From assembly GCA_944323725.1 (NCBI GenBank), contig CALUTP010000003.1, forward strand, positions 1 through 64,000: a stretch of 64,000 nt of DNA. The letters are read 5' to 3'. Below, piece by piece: positions 54,813 to 64,000 of this stretch (position 1 is the stretch's first letter; each line of letters opens with the position of its first letter). A program made the position numbers and the translations under genes. A model generated the notes under the pieces. It was not told the DNA's origin, ran no database searches, and saw only the letters and a program-made list of their open reading frames with translations. Source of the DNA: Candidatus Gastranaerophilales bacterium (GTDB taxonomy: Bacteria; Cyanobacteriota; Vampirovibrionia; Gastranaerophilales; Gastranaerophilaceae).

Positions 54813-55655
54813 TTAGTTTTCTTCAAGCTGGGCTACGTTAATTTTCCCAAATTTTGCGGACATATTGTCAATAAGATGTATAAAGTATAATTCAGGTTCT
54901 AAATCTTTTTCATTTAAATCAATAATAGCACCCCATTCACTTCGTCCATGGTGAGCTGCAATCATTCGGGCTATTTCTTTAAATCCTTCTGTCATGCATA
55001 TTGAAAATCCATATTGTGAATGCGAAATCCATTCTTTTCTAAAGTTTTCATCGTAATCAATAATTCCTGATTCTATATCTATTGTGTATTCAAATATTTT
55101 CCCTATGTCATGTAATATGCAGGCAGCAAGAATATTATCTCTATTAAAATTATAATAAGATAAATCCATATTTATTTCTGCAAATTTTAAGCATTCTAGA
55201 GTATGTACCATAAGCCCGCCTATGTAGTTATGGTGCATAACTTTTGCTGCAGGGGTGATTTTAATTTTTTCTTTATTTTCCATGAAAAACATAGTAAGAA
55301 AAGAATTCAATTTTTGGTCTTTTATCTTGTCAAAATATGAAATTAGTTCTGCGTATACTTTTTCACGTTCTTCTTCATTGAGTCCGGTTTTTGCTTCCTT
55401 TATTAATTCAACAGAAGATACAAGGCAATTGTTGAATTTTTCGTTAAAAGAAGCAGAGACTATTCTTAATTGATTGCCACTCCTAAATACTTTATTATCA
55501 ATTCTATTAAGAGTTTCTTCCCATAGTATGCAATTAAGCAGAGAATCGTCTTCTGTATTTTTTAATTGTAGTTTTCCCATTTTTGTTCCGGCTTTTGTGT
55601 CTCCGATTGAGAAAACTACTACTTCATATATCACTTCGGTACTATAGCTTGACAT
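54813..55655 (-). CDS. YhaM-like 3'-5' exoribonuclease (OB-fold plus HD domain)
   Basis: A 280-residue protein with an OB-type N-terminus (about 1-90: GKLQLKNTEDDSLLNCILWEE) and an HD domain with metal ligands in MHHNYIGGLMVHTLECL, ACILHDIGK and ARMIAAHHGRSEWG. That order is typical of YhaM/CbfI, which degrades RNA and single-stranded DNA from the 3' end. It is the first gene of the run with the paired dTMP-kinase-like proteins; the association could point to nucleotide turnover. AGGAA precedes the ATG. Confidence 0.88.
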   Translation of the reverse strand: MSSYSTEVIYEVVVFSIGDTKAGTKMGKLQLKNTEDDSLLNCILWEETLNRIDNKVFRSGNQLRIVSASFNEKFNNCLVSSVELIKEAKTGLNEEEREKVYAELISYFDKIKDQKLNSFLTMFFMENKEKIKITPAAKVMHHNYIGGLMVHTLECLKFAEINMDLSYYNFNRDNILAACILHDIGKIFEYTIDIESGIIDYDENFRKEWISHSQYGFSICMTEGFKEIARMIAAHHGRSEWGAIIDLNEKDLEPELYFIHLIDNMSAKFGKINVAQLEEN

Positions 55656-55657
55656 TT

Positions 55658-56716
<1,059 letters not shown>

Positions 56717-56766
56717 CTAATTTTAACACAAAGGAAAATCTTTTTACAAATGAATTTTTAAAAGTT

Positions 56767-57744
56767 TTAATTAACTGTTTCCCCAAGGAAAAATACTTCC
56801 AATACATTCGAATGTTGTCTTATAGGTCTGTAAAAATCTTTTACCAAAACACATTTTGTTTGAATGCAGTTTAAGTTTCTTTCATGAAGATATTTTTCAA
56901 GGTTATCAGCCGTTTTGGTATATTGCCTGTGTTTTAAGTATGCATTATAATTTGTTTTTCTGCGTGAAATTTCACTCAATGCAAAATTAATTATTTCATC
57001 ATAAGAAATTTGATAGCCCTCATTTACTGATAGGTCTATTGTGAAATTTTGTCTATCTGTTGTGGTTATTGATAGATATGATATAATCCTATGTTTTAGA
57101 GGGTCTTCTAATACATATCTATTTTTGTAAAAATTTACAAGTCCTGCAAATAGAGGTTCTTTGTATTCAAGTTTAATTCGTTCCATTGATGGTTTGTAAA
57201 GGGTATTTAATTCACTGTTATATAGATTTGCTACTTCTGATGCATCTGAATTTTGGCAGTATCTGAATGATGCTTTTTGTGCGTGTTGTGGCACAAAATT
57301 ACTTAAATCCCATAAATTTTCATAGGAACATTGACGAAAACCACAGCCGTTTAAAAATAAATTAAGCAATTCATCATGTGTTTGATCTACATTTGCACAA
57401 AATGAAATTGCACCTTTTGCACCATATCTTGCTATTATAAATTCTACCAGTTGTTTTCCTGCTTCATAATAATTTTGTTGAAAAATTAGTTTTGTAATAT
57501 TTATTTTATAGGGGTTACCTCTTGTTGGGACAATTGTTATAAGTCCAAGAATTTCATCATTGTTAGAAAGAATATAAGTTTCTGGCATGAATTTATATTT
57601 TAAAGGAACAAGCCCATTAATTGCTATTAAGGCTTCATTATTGAGTTCATGTTGAAATCTTGTAGTATTATTGTTTCCAAGAAGCTCTATCATTTTATTT
57701 ATTTTGGGTATATCAAAACAGGTTAGTCTTTTTATTCTTGTCAT
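56767..57744 (-). CDS. GNAT-like acetyltransferase, two-domain
   Basis: A 325-residue protein with a GNAT-type N-terminal half: TYILSNNDEILGLITIVPTR is a beta4-5 bulge region, then KLIFQQNYYEAGKQLVEFIIARYGA looks like the acetyl-CoA helix. A second copy is suggested in the C-terminal half. The usual QxxGxG/A acetyl-CoA loop is not clear, so enzymatic activity is uncertain. AAAGG precedes the ATG. It is divergent from the dehydrogenase at 57.9 kb, with about 157 bp between. Function unknown. Confidence 0.72.
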   Translation of the reverse strand: MTRIKRLTCFDIPKINKMIELLGNNNTTRFQHELNNEALIAINGLVPLKYKFMPETYILSNNDEILGLITIVPTRGNPYKINITKLIFQQNYYEAGKQLVEFIIARYGAKGAISFCANVDQTHDELLNLFLNGCGFRQCSYENLWDLSNFVPQHAQKASFRYCQNSDASEVANLYNSELNTLYKPSMERIKLEYKEPLFAGLVNFYKNRYVLEDPLKHRIISYLSITTTDRQNFTIDLSVNEGYQISYDEIINFALSEISRRKTNYNAYLKHRQYTKTADNLEKYLHERNLNCIQTKCVLVKDFYRPIRQHSNVLEVFFLGETVN

Positions 57745-57901
57745 TCTATTGCCTTTCTTGATAGATGTTGATTATTTAAGCTATTGCAGAGCTCATATTG
57801 CAGTAAACGGTTTAAATAAGCTTTTTATCTATATACATATTATATAATTTTTTTTGCTAGTCTGCAAGGTTTGTGTTAAAATTTTTAGAGAAGAGGATAT
57901 T

Positions 57902-58885
57902 ATGAAAATAGCTGTAATAGATAGTGATAAGATTAGAACTTGTGATACTGATGATTTGACTCTTAATAATCGTAAAGGCGCTATTGTTAAAGTATTAGGT
58001 TGTGGACTTTGTGGTTCTGATATTGTAAAGTTCAGAGAAAAAATTTCAAAAAACGGTACTGTTTTAGGACATGAAATTGTTGCTCAAATCGTTGATATAA
58101 ATTCAGATACTGATTTTAAATTAGGCGATAAAATTGTCACTTCGCACCATATTCCTTGTGGAATTTGTAATTACTGTAAACATGGAAATGTGTCTATGTG
58201 TGAGCATTTTAAAAGTACCAATATAAAACCAGGAGGTTTTAGCGAATTAGTTTATTTATCAGAAGAGCATTTGAAAAATGTCGCTTACGTAGTCCCTGAA
58301 AATCTTACAGAAGTTGAGGCTTCTTTTTATGAGCCTTTAGGCTGTTGTATTAGAGCAGTGAAAAGAGCTAATTTGATGAAAAATTCAAAAGTCCTTGTTG
58401 TTGGGCTCGGTTCTATAGGTATTTTGATGTCGCAGGCATTAAGGGCTTTTGGGATGGATGTTGCTGGTTGTGATTTGCTTCAGGAAAGGATAAATTTCCT
58501 TAAAAACTTACAAATTGAGGCATTTGATTCGAGAGAATTAAAAGAACACCAAGAATTCGATGCTGTTTTTATGACATCTGGGGCTGATAAAGCTATTGAT
58601 GTCGCTTTGAAGGCTGTTAGAAATGGAGGTACTATACTTGTATTTTCTAGTACACCTAAAAATACAGGTTACCCGAATAATGAAATTTATTATAGGGAAC
58701 TTACTGTATTAGGCAGTTATTCTCCAGCACCTATCGATTTGAAAGATTCCATAAAGCTTCTTGCTGATGGTAAAGTTATTGTTAAAAATATCTCTACTGT
58801 TTATCCTTTGGATAAGATTCAGGATGCTTTTGATGATACAATTACAAATAAAATTATGAAAGCATATATAAAAATAAATGATTAA
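57902..58885 (+). CDS. Zinc-dependent alcohol dehydrogenase family protein (first of tandem pair)
   Basis: A 327-residue medium-chain dehydrogenase/reductase. The catalytic zinc ligands are in GCGLCGSDIVKF and GHEIV, the structural zinc cysteines in CGICNYCKHGNVSMC, and the Rossmann site in VLVVGLGSIGILM. The start at 57902 is set by GAGG in front of ATG; the longer frame begins without a site. It is 45 bp before a second MDR protein. The substrate is probably a polyol, sugar or amino-acid-type alcohol, but cannot be fixed. Confidence 0.85.
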   Translation: MKIAVIDSDKIRTCDTDDLTLNNRKGAIVKVLGCGLCGSDIVKFREKISKNGTVLGHEIVAQIVDINSDTDFKLGDKIVTSHHIPCGICNYCKHGNVSMCEHFKSTNIKPGGFSELVYLSEEHLKNVAYVVPENLTEVEASFYEPLGCCIRAVKRANLMKNSKVLVVGLGSIGILMSQALRAFGMDVAGCDLLQERINFLKNLQIEAFDSRELKEHQEFDAVFMTSGADKAIDVALKAVRNGGTILVFSSTPKNTGYPNNEIYYRELTVLGSYSPAPIDLKDSIKLLADGKVIVKNISTVYPLDKIQDAFDDTITNKIMKAYIKIND

Positions 58886-58929
58886 TAAAGAAAGGCTGCA
58901 CCGGTTTATCGCCTGTGTTGTGTAAGATT

Positions 58930-59970
58930 ATGCGAGCAATACAATATTATGGACCACTAGATATAAAATTAGAAAATGTTATGGTAAAACCTCCTGAAGA
59001 AGGTGAAGTTGTTGTTAAAGTTATGTCTGCACTTACATGTGGTACTGATGTAAAGACTTTTAGACGTGGGCATCCTGTTTTAATTAAAAATATTCCATCA
59101 GGTTTTGGGCATGAATTTGCAGGTATTGTTGATAAAGTTGGTAATGGTGTTGAGAATGTAAAAGTTGGAGATAGAGTTGTTGCTGCAAATTCAGCTCCTT
59201 GCGGTGAATGTTTCTATTGCAGAAGGGGGGAGTATAATCTTTGTGAAAATCTTGATTTATTAAATGGTGCTTATGCTGAATATATTACAGTTCCTGCTCG
59301 TATTGTCAAGAAAAATATGCTCATTATACCAAATGGCTTAAGTTTTGATAAGGCGGCCTTTTGCGAGCCTCTTGCAAATGTTGTGCATGGTGTAGAAAGA
59401 ACTGACATAAAAAGAGGACAGACTGTTGGTATTATTGGTATAGGACCGATTGGACTTATGTTTGCTCGTCTTGCTAAGTTAAAAGGTGCAAATGTCATTG
59501 TCGCTGGTAGAAATCCTTTGAAATTAAAAATGGCTGAAGAATTTGCTCAGGCAGATGAAATTGTTGATTTAACAAGGTACCCTAATCCTGAAAAAATCTT
59601 TACTGAATTTACTGAAGAACATAAAGGGTTAGATGTTGCAGTTGAATGTGTTGGTTTACCTGAAATCTGGGAAAGAATTTTTTCTTGTGTAAGACCTGGA
59701 GGGACTGTACATTTCTTTGGCGGTTGTAAATCAGGTTCTACTGTCACTTTTGATACCACTAAAATGCACTATGGTGATATTAGACTTATGAGTGTATTTC
59801 ATCATACACCTAAATATTTTAGAATGGCTCTTGATTATATTGCATCAGGTGATGTAGAAGTTGAAAAACTTGTTACTGATACTATAGGTCTTGATAAAAT
59901 AGAATGGGCTATGCAGCAGCATATTGATGGTAAAGCTATTAAATTTTTGGTTAAACCATGGAGCAAATAA
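58930..59970 (+). CDS. Zinc-dependent dehydrogenase, sorbitol/threonine dehydrogenase type (second of pair)
   Basis: A 346-residue MDR enzyme. Zinc ligands are seen in ALTCGTDVKTFRRGHP and GFGHEFAGIV, the structural zinc site in CGECFYCRRGEYNLC, and the Rossmann motif in VGIIGIGPIGLMFARL. This matches sorbitol, threonine or inositol-type dehydrogenases (NAD-linked). The start ATG 58930 lacks an obvious ribosome-binding site; a TTG at 58915 is an alternative. Its end overlaps the next gene by 13 bases. With the preceding MDR gene it may handle a sugar alcohol in glycan synthesis. Confidence 0.85.
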   Translation: MRAIQYYGPLDIKLENVMVKPPEEGEVVVKVMSALTCGTDVKTFRRGHPVLIKNIPSGFGHEFAGIVDKVGNGVENVKVGDRVVAANSAPCGECFYCRRGEYNLCENLDLLNGAYAEYITVPARIVKKNMLIIPNGLSFDKAAFCEPLANVVHGVERTDIKRGQTVGIIGIGPIGLMFARLAKLKGANVIVAGRNPLKLKMAEEFAQADEIVDLTRYPNPEKIFTEFTEEHKGLDVAVECVGLPEIWERIFSCVRPGGTVHFFGGCKSGSTVTFDTTKMHYGDIRLMSVFHHTPKYFRMALDYIASGDVEVEKLVTDTIGLDKIEWAMQQHIDGKAIKFLVKPWSK

Positions 59971-61700
59971 AAACTTTTATTTTAAAAAATAGAAAAGATT
60001 TCTTATATATTATTGGATTACTTTGTTTAGTTATAATTTTTTCAATTCTATGTTGGGGTTATTTTGGTAATTTGTTTTATGATTGTGGAAGAGAAGCATA
60101 TATCCCGCAAGTTATGCTTGATGGAAATATTTTATACAAAGATATTTTTGCAATGTATAATCCGCTGTCTTATCAGATAAATGCATTCTTATACTGCATT
60201 TTTGGAGCTTCATTAAATGTACTTTATGTTGCAGGTACTATTAATGCTTTTTTGATAATTGTTGGAATATATTTAACTACAAGATTATTTATAGACAGAT
60301 TTTATTCTTTCGTATTTTGTTTGGTGCTTCTATCTGTTTACATATTTAGTTCAGTTACTTGTATTAATTATATTTTCCCATATGCTTTTGCATTTCCTTA
60401 TGCTTTATGTGGGTTTATTTATTTTATACTTTTTTCAATGCTGTATATAAAATTAGATAATCCTAAATTTATTCTGCCTGCAAGTATATTTTTAAGTTTT
60501 TCTATTGCTAATAAACCAGAATTTGTGCTTTCTATAATCCCTTTTTTATGTTTTATCTTATTTAAAAAAGAAAAATTTAAATATGTTTTAGCAGCTATAT
60601 TAGGTAGTTTGTCTGTTTTGTTGTTTAGTTGGGGTATATTGTTTTTACAAGGGCTAAGCTTTAATGAATTTATTGAGTATTTGAGGTTTATTAACCGCTT
60701 TTTTGAAACAAAAGAACAGCAAATATTTATGCAAAATACTTCATTTATTTGGAGCATTGCTAATTGGGAAAACGTTATTTTTGATTTTCTAACTACGGGT
60801 TTATATTTATTAATTGGTAGTTTATATTTTAATTTGTTTGTAAAATCAAAATCTAAGTTAAAAATTGTTGCGTGGGTATTGTTGCCTTTATTTCTTATTG
60901 CAACTGTATTTTATGTATCGTGGGTATTTATTAGAGGTGAAAATATATTTTCTTGGTGTGGAATTGCTGTGATATTTATATTTTTGCTTGATTTTAAAAA
61001 TCGAAATCTTGAAAATAATCAAATGCGGATTATGCTTTCTATATTTGCATTTTTATCTTGCTTTAGGGTGAATTTATTACTTTTGCAGATGTCTCATTCT
61101 ATTTATTTATCTATTATACCATTATTAGTGTGTTGGATTTATTTTATTTCTTCTCAAAATAAATATATCTTAGAATTTAATATTAAGCGTAACATTTCGA
61201 TTACTTTAATATTCTTTTCTATAATTAATGCATTTGTGCTTATAAAGGCTAAACATGTTATTTATTCTAAGTTACAAACAGCTAAAGGAGATATTGCTAC
61301 TGTCAAATCCCATGTTAGTGTGTTTAAGAATTCTATAGACTGGATAAACGAAAATACTACAGTTTTAGATTCAGTTGTTATGTTGCCCGAAGGTACAATG
61401 ATTAATTTTTTTACTGGGCGAAAAACTCATAATATGTATTATCACCTTATTCCAAATCACATTAAAGCTATTGGAGAAGATAAAATTGTAAATGCATTTA
61501 ATCACAATAAACCTGATTATTTTTTATTAAATAATTCCAATTATAGTAATTATGGTGCTGATTATATTTGTAAAGATTTTGGAGTTAGAATATGCGGTTT
61601 TATAAATGAAAATTATACTCTTGTCAAAAAATTTGAAAGTGGTGGTAATTCAAATGATTATATTTACATTGAGATATATAAACTTAAAAATAAACAATAA
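59958..61700 (+). CDS. GT-C type membrane glycosyltransferase-like protein
   Basis: A 580-residue polytopic membrane protein with about eleven hydrophobic segments. The first periplasmic loop holds DCGREAYIPQVMLDGNILY and KDIFAMYNPLSYQ, the acidic/Pro pattern of PMT/ArnT-type glycosyltransferases that use polyprenyl-phosphate sugars. A soluble C-terminal domain of about 140 residues follows. The target is likely a lipid- or protein-linked glycan, by analogy only. Its ATG is inside the 3' end of the preceding dehydrogenase gene, indicating coupling. Confidence 0.82.
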   Translation: MEQIKTFILKNRKDFLYIIGLLCLVIIFSILCWGYFGNLFYDCGREAYIPQVMLDGNILYKDIFAMYNPLSYQINAFLYCIFGASLNVLYVAGTINAFLIIVGIYLTTRLFIDRFYSFVFCLVLLSVYIFSSVTCINYIFPYAFAFPYALCGFIYFILFSMLYIKLDNPKFILPASIFLSFSIANKPEFVLSIIPFLCFILFKKEKFKYVLAAILGSLSVLLFSWGILFLQGLSFNEFIEYLRFINRFFETKEQQIFMQNTSFIWSIANWENVIFDFLTTGLYLLIGSLYFNLFVKSKSKLKIVAWVLLPLFLIATVFYVSWVFIRGENIFSWCGIAVIFIFLLDFKNRNLENNQMRIMLSIFAFLSCFRVNLLLLQMSHSIYLSIIPLLVCWIYFISSQNKYILEFNIKRNISITLIFFSIINAFVLIKAKHVIYSKLQTAKGDIATVKSHVSVFKNSIDWINENTTVLDSVVMLPEGTMINFFTGRKTHNMYYHLIPNHIKAIGEDKIVNAFNHNKPDYFLLNNSNYSNYGADYICKDFGVRICGFINENYTLVKKFESGGNSNDYIYIEIYKLKNKQ

Positions 61701-61704
61701 ATAC

Positions 61705-63129
61705 TTATTTTAATATTTCAGTTGTTTTAAATATTCCGTAAGTTTTGTTTATATCTTTGTATAATTCAAAGATAATTCTACGGGATCTATCTTCTATGAT
61801 AAAACCACTTAGAGGTGTTTCGTCTGTAATTTTCATTATGGAATAATTGGTTTTGTCTTTAGATAGGCTTCGTGATAGCCAGGATGGTACATAATAAATG
61901 GGCCCTTTGGGACTGCATATAGAGGTGTTATGTAAGGCTGAACTATATGTAGCTTTTTCCCCTTGACAATAAAACCATAAGTCGATATTATATTTCGTTA
62001 AATAAGGGATTATTCGTTTATCAAGTGGATAATATAAGATTATGCGACCTTTTTTAAGGTTTTCGTCATTAGATATGTAATTAGCAAAATATTTTGAACC
62101 AGAATGGATATAAATATAAGCTGTGTCTGGAAATATAAATATGTGACTTAAAAACATAAGCATTATTGAAATTTCTGTAATTTTTTTTAATATTGTGTTT
62201 TTCGGATTTTCTTCAGAATATATCCAATAACTTATCAGAGCATATACAAAGAAAAATATAAAATGATGAGTAAATCCTGCATAAACTTGAGTAAATATAA
62301 AAATCATTATTCCTATAGTGTAAAAAAGAAAAAATAAAGATTTTTTATTCTTAAATAAACATATTGGTAGTAATATTGAGCTAAAAATACTTCCAGTTAT
62401 TGCAATTATATTTGAAATAGGTTTGGTTCCTATATAGTATTCAGATAAGTTTTTAAAAAAATCTGTTCCATTACCTTGTATTTCTGCATTTGACCCTCCA
62501 AGTTGCCATAAAATTAAGCAGGCTCCAACAGCCATTATTGAAAAAGATAATATAAAATCCTTTTTCGATACATTATTTTTTAACCCTTCTTTAATCAAAT
62601 CAAAAGCAAAAATAAATCCAAAACAACTTGCTCCAATAATTGCCATTACGCTAGTGTTTGCGCAGCAGCTTATTATTGTAGAATATATAATTGGATATTT
62701 CAGTTTATCCCTATATAAGCCCGCTAAAATAAATAATAAAAAGATACCTATTGCGTAGCATCTTGCTACAATAGGCAAAAGAATAAAAAATGGAAAAGAA
62801 AATGTTATTACAAATTTAGTTAAATTATTAAATGGTGCTTTTTTCCACATATAAATTACACTTGCGAGTGCAAAAATATAGTTTATAATAAGCATTGGAT
62901 AAGGATACCATAAATCAGCTTTAGCAAATGGCATTATTAATAGGTACCAAATGAATGTATGACCTTCTACTCTCATTAATTTTATGATTTCTAGTAAATT
63001 TAGGTTTTGAGAGATATTCCATGCTAAAGCTTCGTCATACCAAGGCTGATGAAAAATTAGTCGTAGAGAGGTTATAATTATATATATTGCTATAACTGTT
63101 ACAAAAAGCTTATTATTTTTTAACTTCAT
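61705..63129 (-). CDS. GT-C type membrane glycosyltransferase-like protein
   Basis: A 474-residue membrane protein with about ten hydrophobic segments. The early loop (QPWYDEALAWNISQNLN) and EGHTFIWYLLIMPFA match the GT-C (PMT-like) pattern with acidic residue in the first loop. The C-terminal 80 residues are soluble. No further family assignment is safe. It overlaps the end of the preceding FAD gene by 17 bases and is convergent with the GT-C gene at 59958, with only 4 bases between the stops. Confidence 0.8.
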   Translation of the reverse strand: MKLKNNKLFVTVIAIYIIITSLRLIFHQPWYDEALAWNISQNLNLLEIIKLMRVEGHTFIWYLLIMPFAKADLWYPYPMLIINYIFALASVIYMWKKAPFNNLTKFVITFSFPFFILLPIVARCYAIGIFLLFILAGLYRDKLKYPIIYSTIISCCANTSVMAIIGASCFGFIFAFDLIKEGLKNNVSKKDFILSFSIMAVGACLILWQLGGSNAEIQGNGTDFFKNLSEYYIGTKPISNIIAITGSIFSSILLPICLFKNKKSLFFLFYTIGIMIFIFTQVYAGFTHHFIFFFVYALISYWIYSEENPKNTILKKITEISIMLMFLSHIFIFPDTAYIYIHSGSKYFANYISNDENLKKGRIILYYPLDKRIIPYLTKYNIDLWFYCQGEKATYSSALHNTSICSPKGPIYYVPSWLSRSLSKDKTNYSIMKITDETPLSGFIIEDRSRRIIFELYKDINKTYGIFKTTEILK

Positions 63130-64000
63130 GATATTCTTTTTCCGTATTTACTTTCCATAAGATTTCTTTATCTAAATTACCCTTTATAACATTTACAGCT
63201 TCAATTCCACTAAGCATTGAATGGTCCATATTATTATACTTATGCTGACCATTTCTGCCTATACAATATAAGTTTTCGATTGTATTTAAGTAATTTTTTA
63301 CTTTGTCAAAATCCTTATATACTCCAAAATATGCAGGGTAGGCTTTTTTTACTCGTATTCTTACGCTGTCAATTATATCTTTTTTTTGTACAATATTTAA
63401 TTTCTCTAGTTCAGAAATCGCAAAATTAATCATATCATTTTCAGGCATTTCCCATAAGTTATCACCCTCATTACAGAAGTATTCAAGACTTATGAATACT
63501 TTGTTTTTGAAATCTTTGACAAGATATGGAGACCAGTTATTCATAATTTGTAGTCTGCCTGCTGTAATATCATCTTCTTGAATATATATCCAGCTATCTG
63601 GACAAATATTATTTATTGTAGGAATTTTGGTATTATTTTTTAAATTAATTTTGTTGCAGTAAAAACCTGTCAAAATATAATCTCTATAAGGCAAATCTTT
63701 TGCAATTGCAGAAATTTCCTTAGGAACCTCCTCACCTAAACCTCCAACAAGATCTTTTACAGGCATGGAAGAAATGTAGTAATCTCCTGAAAATTCTGCA
63801 TAATCATACTGATTATGCGATTGCGAACTTTGTCCGCAATCGTTAATTGCTTTAACCGCTTTAATATTTTTTCCATACATTTCAAAACCGCAAACCTTTG
63901 TATTAAAATGAATCTCTCCGCCCATTTTAATAATCTCATCTGCCATAAATTCCCAAACTTGACCGCAGCCAAATTTTGGATAGAAATACTCTTCAATAAG
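63113..64000 (-). CDS. FAD-dependent oxidoreductase (amine-oxidase/protoporphyrinogen oxidase-like), partial
   Basis: The open frame continues beyond position 64000, so the N-terminal FAD-binding part is outside the window; about 295 residues are visible. Reading in from the edge it has YPKFGCGQVWEFMADEIIKM, a pattern of NAD(P)/FAD-dependent amine-oxidase-type proteins found in glycan clusters (UDP-galactopyranose mutase-like relatives), and ends in CIGRNGQHKYNNMDHSMLSG, where the FAD-binding C-terminal region sits. The internal ATG at 63946 is not the true start. The neighbouring GT-C genes suggest a surface-polysaccharide setting. Confidence 0.82.
   Translation of the reverse strand, partial: LIEEYFYPKFGCGQVWEFMADEIIKMGGEIHFNTKVCGFEMYGKNIKAVKAINDCGQSSQSHNQYDYAEFSGDYYISSMPVKDLVGGLGEEVPKEISAIAKDLPYRDYILTGFYCNKINLKNNTKIPTINNICPDSWIYIQEDDITAGRLQIMNNWSPYLVKDFKNKVFISLEYFCNEGDNLWEMPENDMINFAISELEKLNIVQKKDIIDSVRIRVKKAYPAYFGVYKDFDKVKNYLNTIENLYCIGRNGQHKYNNMDHSMLSGIEAVNVIKGNLDKEILWKVNTEKEYHEVKK

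Overview
The window is AT-rich chromosomal DNA from a Gram-negative bacterium. It most probably comes from the non-photosynthetic cyanobacterial sister lineage (Vampirovibrionia / 'Melainabacteria', order Gastranaerophilales). The lineage call is inference. It rests on KDO and TolC genes (a Gram-negative envelope), two sigma factors of cyanobacterial type (a group-2-like SigA relative and a SigF-like one), flagellar rod genes, and several lineage-type hypothetical proteins carrying an F-K/R-G/S motif soon after the N-terminus. There is no prophage, CRISPR array or intact IS element. Genes are densely packed, with overlapping starts and stops.

Layout. 1-3.6 kb: tRNA-Leu, a family 2 glycosyltransferase and a flagellar rod cluster (two FlgF/G-type proteins, FlgB, FlgC). 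3.7-6.5 kb: an envelope operon kdsD-kdsC-queD-uppP. 6.5-11.5 kb: a YuiF-type antiporter, a cysteine-rich redox-type protein, an HSL-type esterase and a PhoU-like/PiT phosphate uptake pair. 11.5-17.9 kb: a complete Leloir galactose island (galT-galE-galK, a divergent sugar porter, galM). 18-20.5 kb: a secreted M48-like protein that has lost both zinc histidines, a secreted partner and a TolC-family protein. 21.4-30.2 kb: tRNAs, aroA, an AsnC regulator with an aminotransferase, a nucleotidyltransferase, and lineage-type proteins including a membrane HEMGH zincin and a truncated PEP/pyruvate-binding domain beside a repeat cluster.

30.3-39.4 kb: YqeG phosphatase, a U32 protein, a small membrane ORF, a sigma factor with a structured leader, a thioredoxin, folE2, an M49-like metallopeptidase whose terminator covers the ribosome-binding site of the next gene, rlmH and a MscS channel. 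39.4-45.4 kb: tRNA-Gly, a candidate ~200 nt structured RNA, a parvulin, aminopeptidase P, a TrmH-type methyltransferase, dnaA (with an altered DNA-recognition signature), ruvA and a solenoid-like protein. 45.4-52.5 kb: prepilin peptidase with the SigF-like sigma factor, gatC, pyrG, an SLC45-like transporter and a B12-binding radical SAM protein. 52.5-57.7 kb: two small DNA-binding-type proteins, a tandem pair of unusual dTMP-kinase-like proteins with a YhaM-like nuclease, ilvC and a GNAT-like protein. 57.9-64 kb: two tandem zinc dehydrogenases, two GT-C-type membrane proteins and a truncated FAD protein, which look like a surface-glycan region.

The points that most deserve follow-up are: the paired dTMP-kinase-like proteins without a recognisable REPGG motif; DnaA with a shortened and changed GGRDHTT signature; the inactive M48 protein; the terminator/RBS switch at 36.04-36.09 kb; the structured RNA at 39.64-39.85 kb; the sigma-factor leader at 33.86-33.94 kb; and the shared N-terminal F-K/R-G/S motif.
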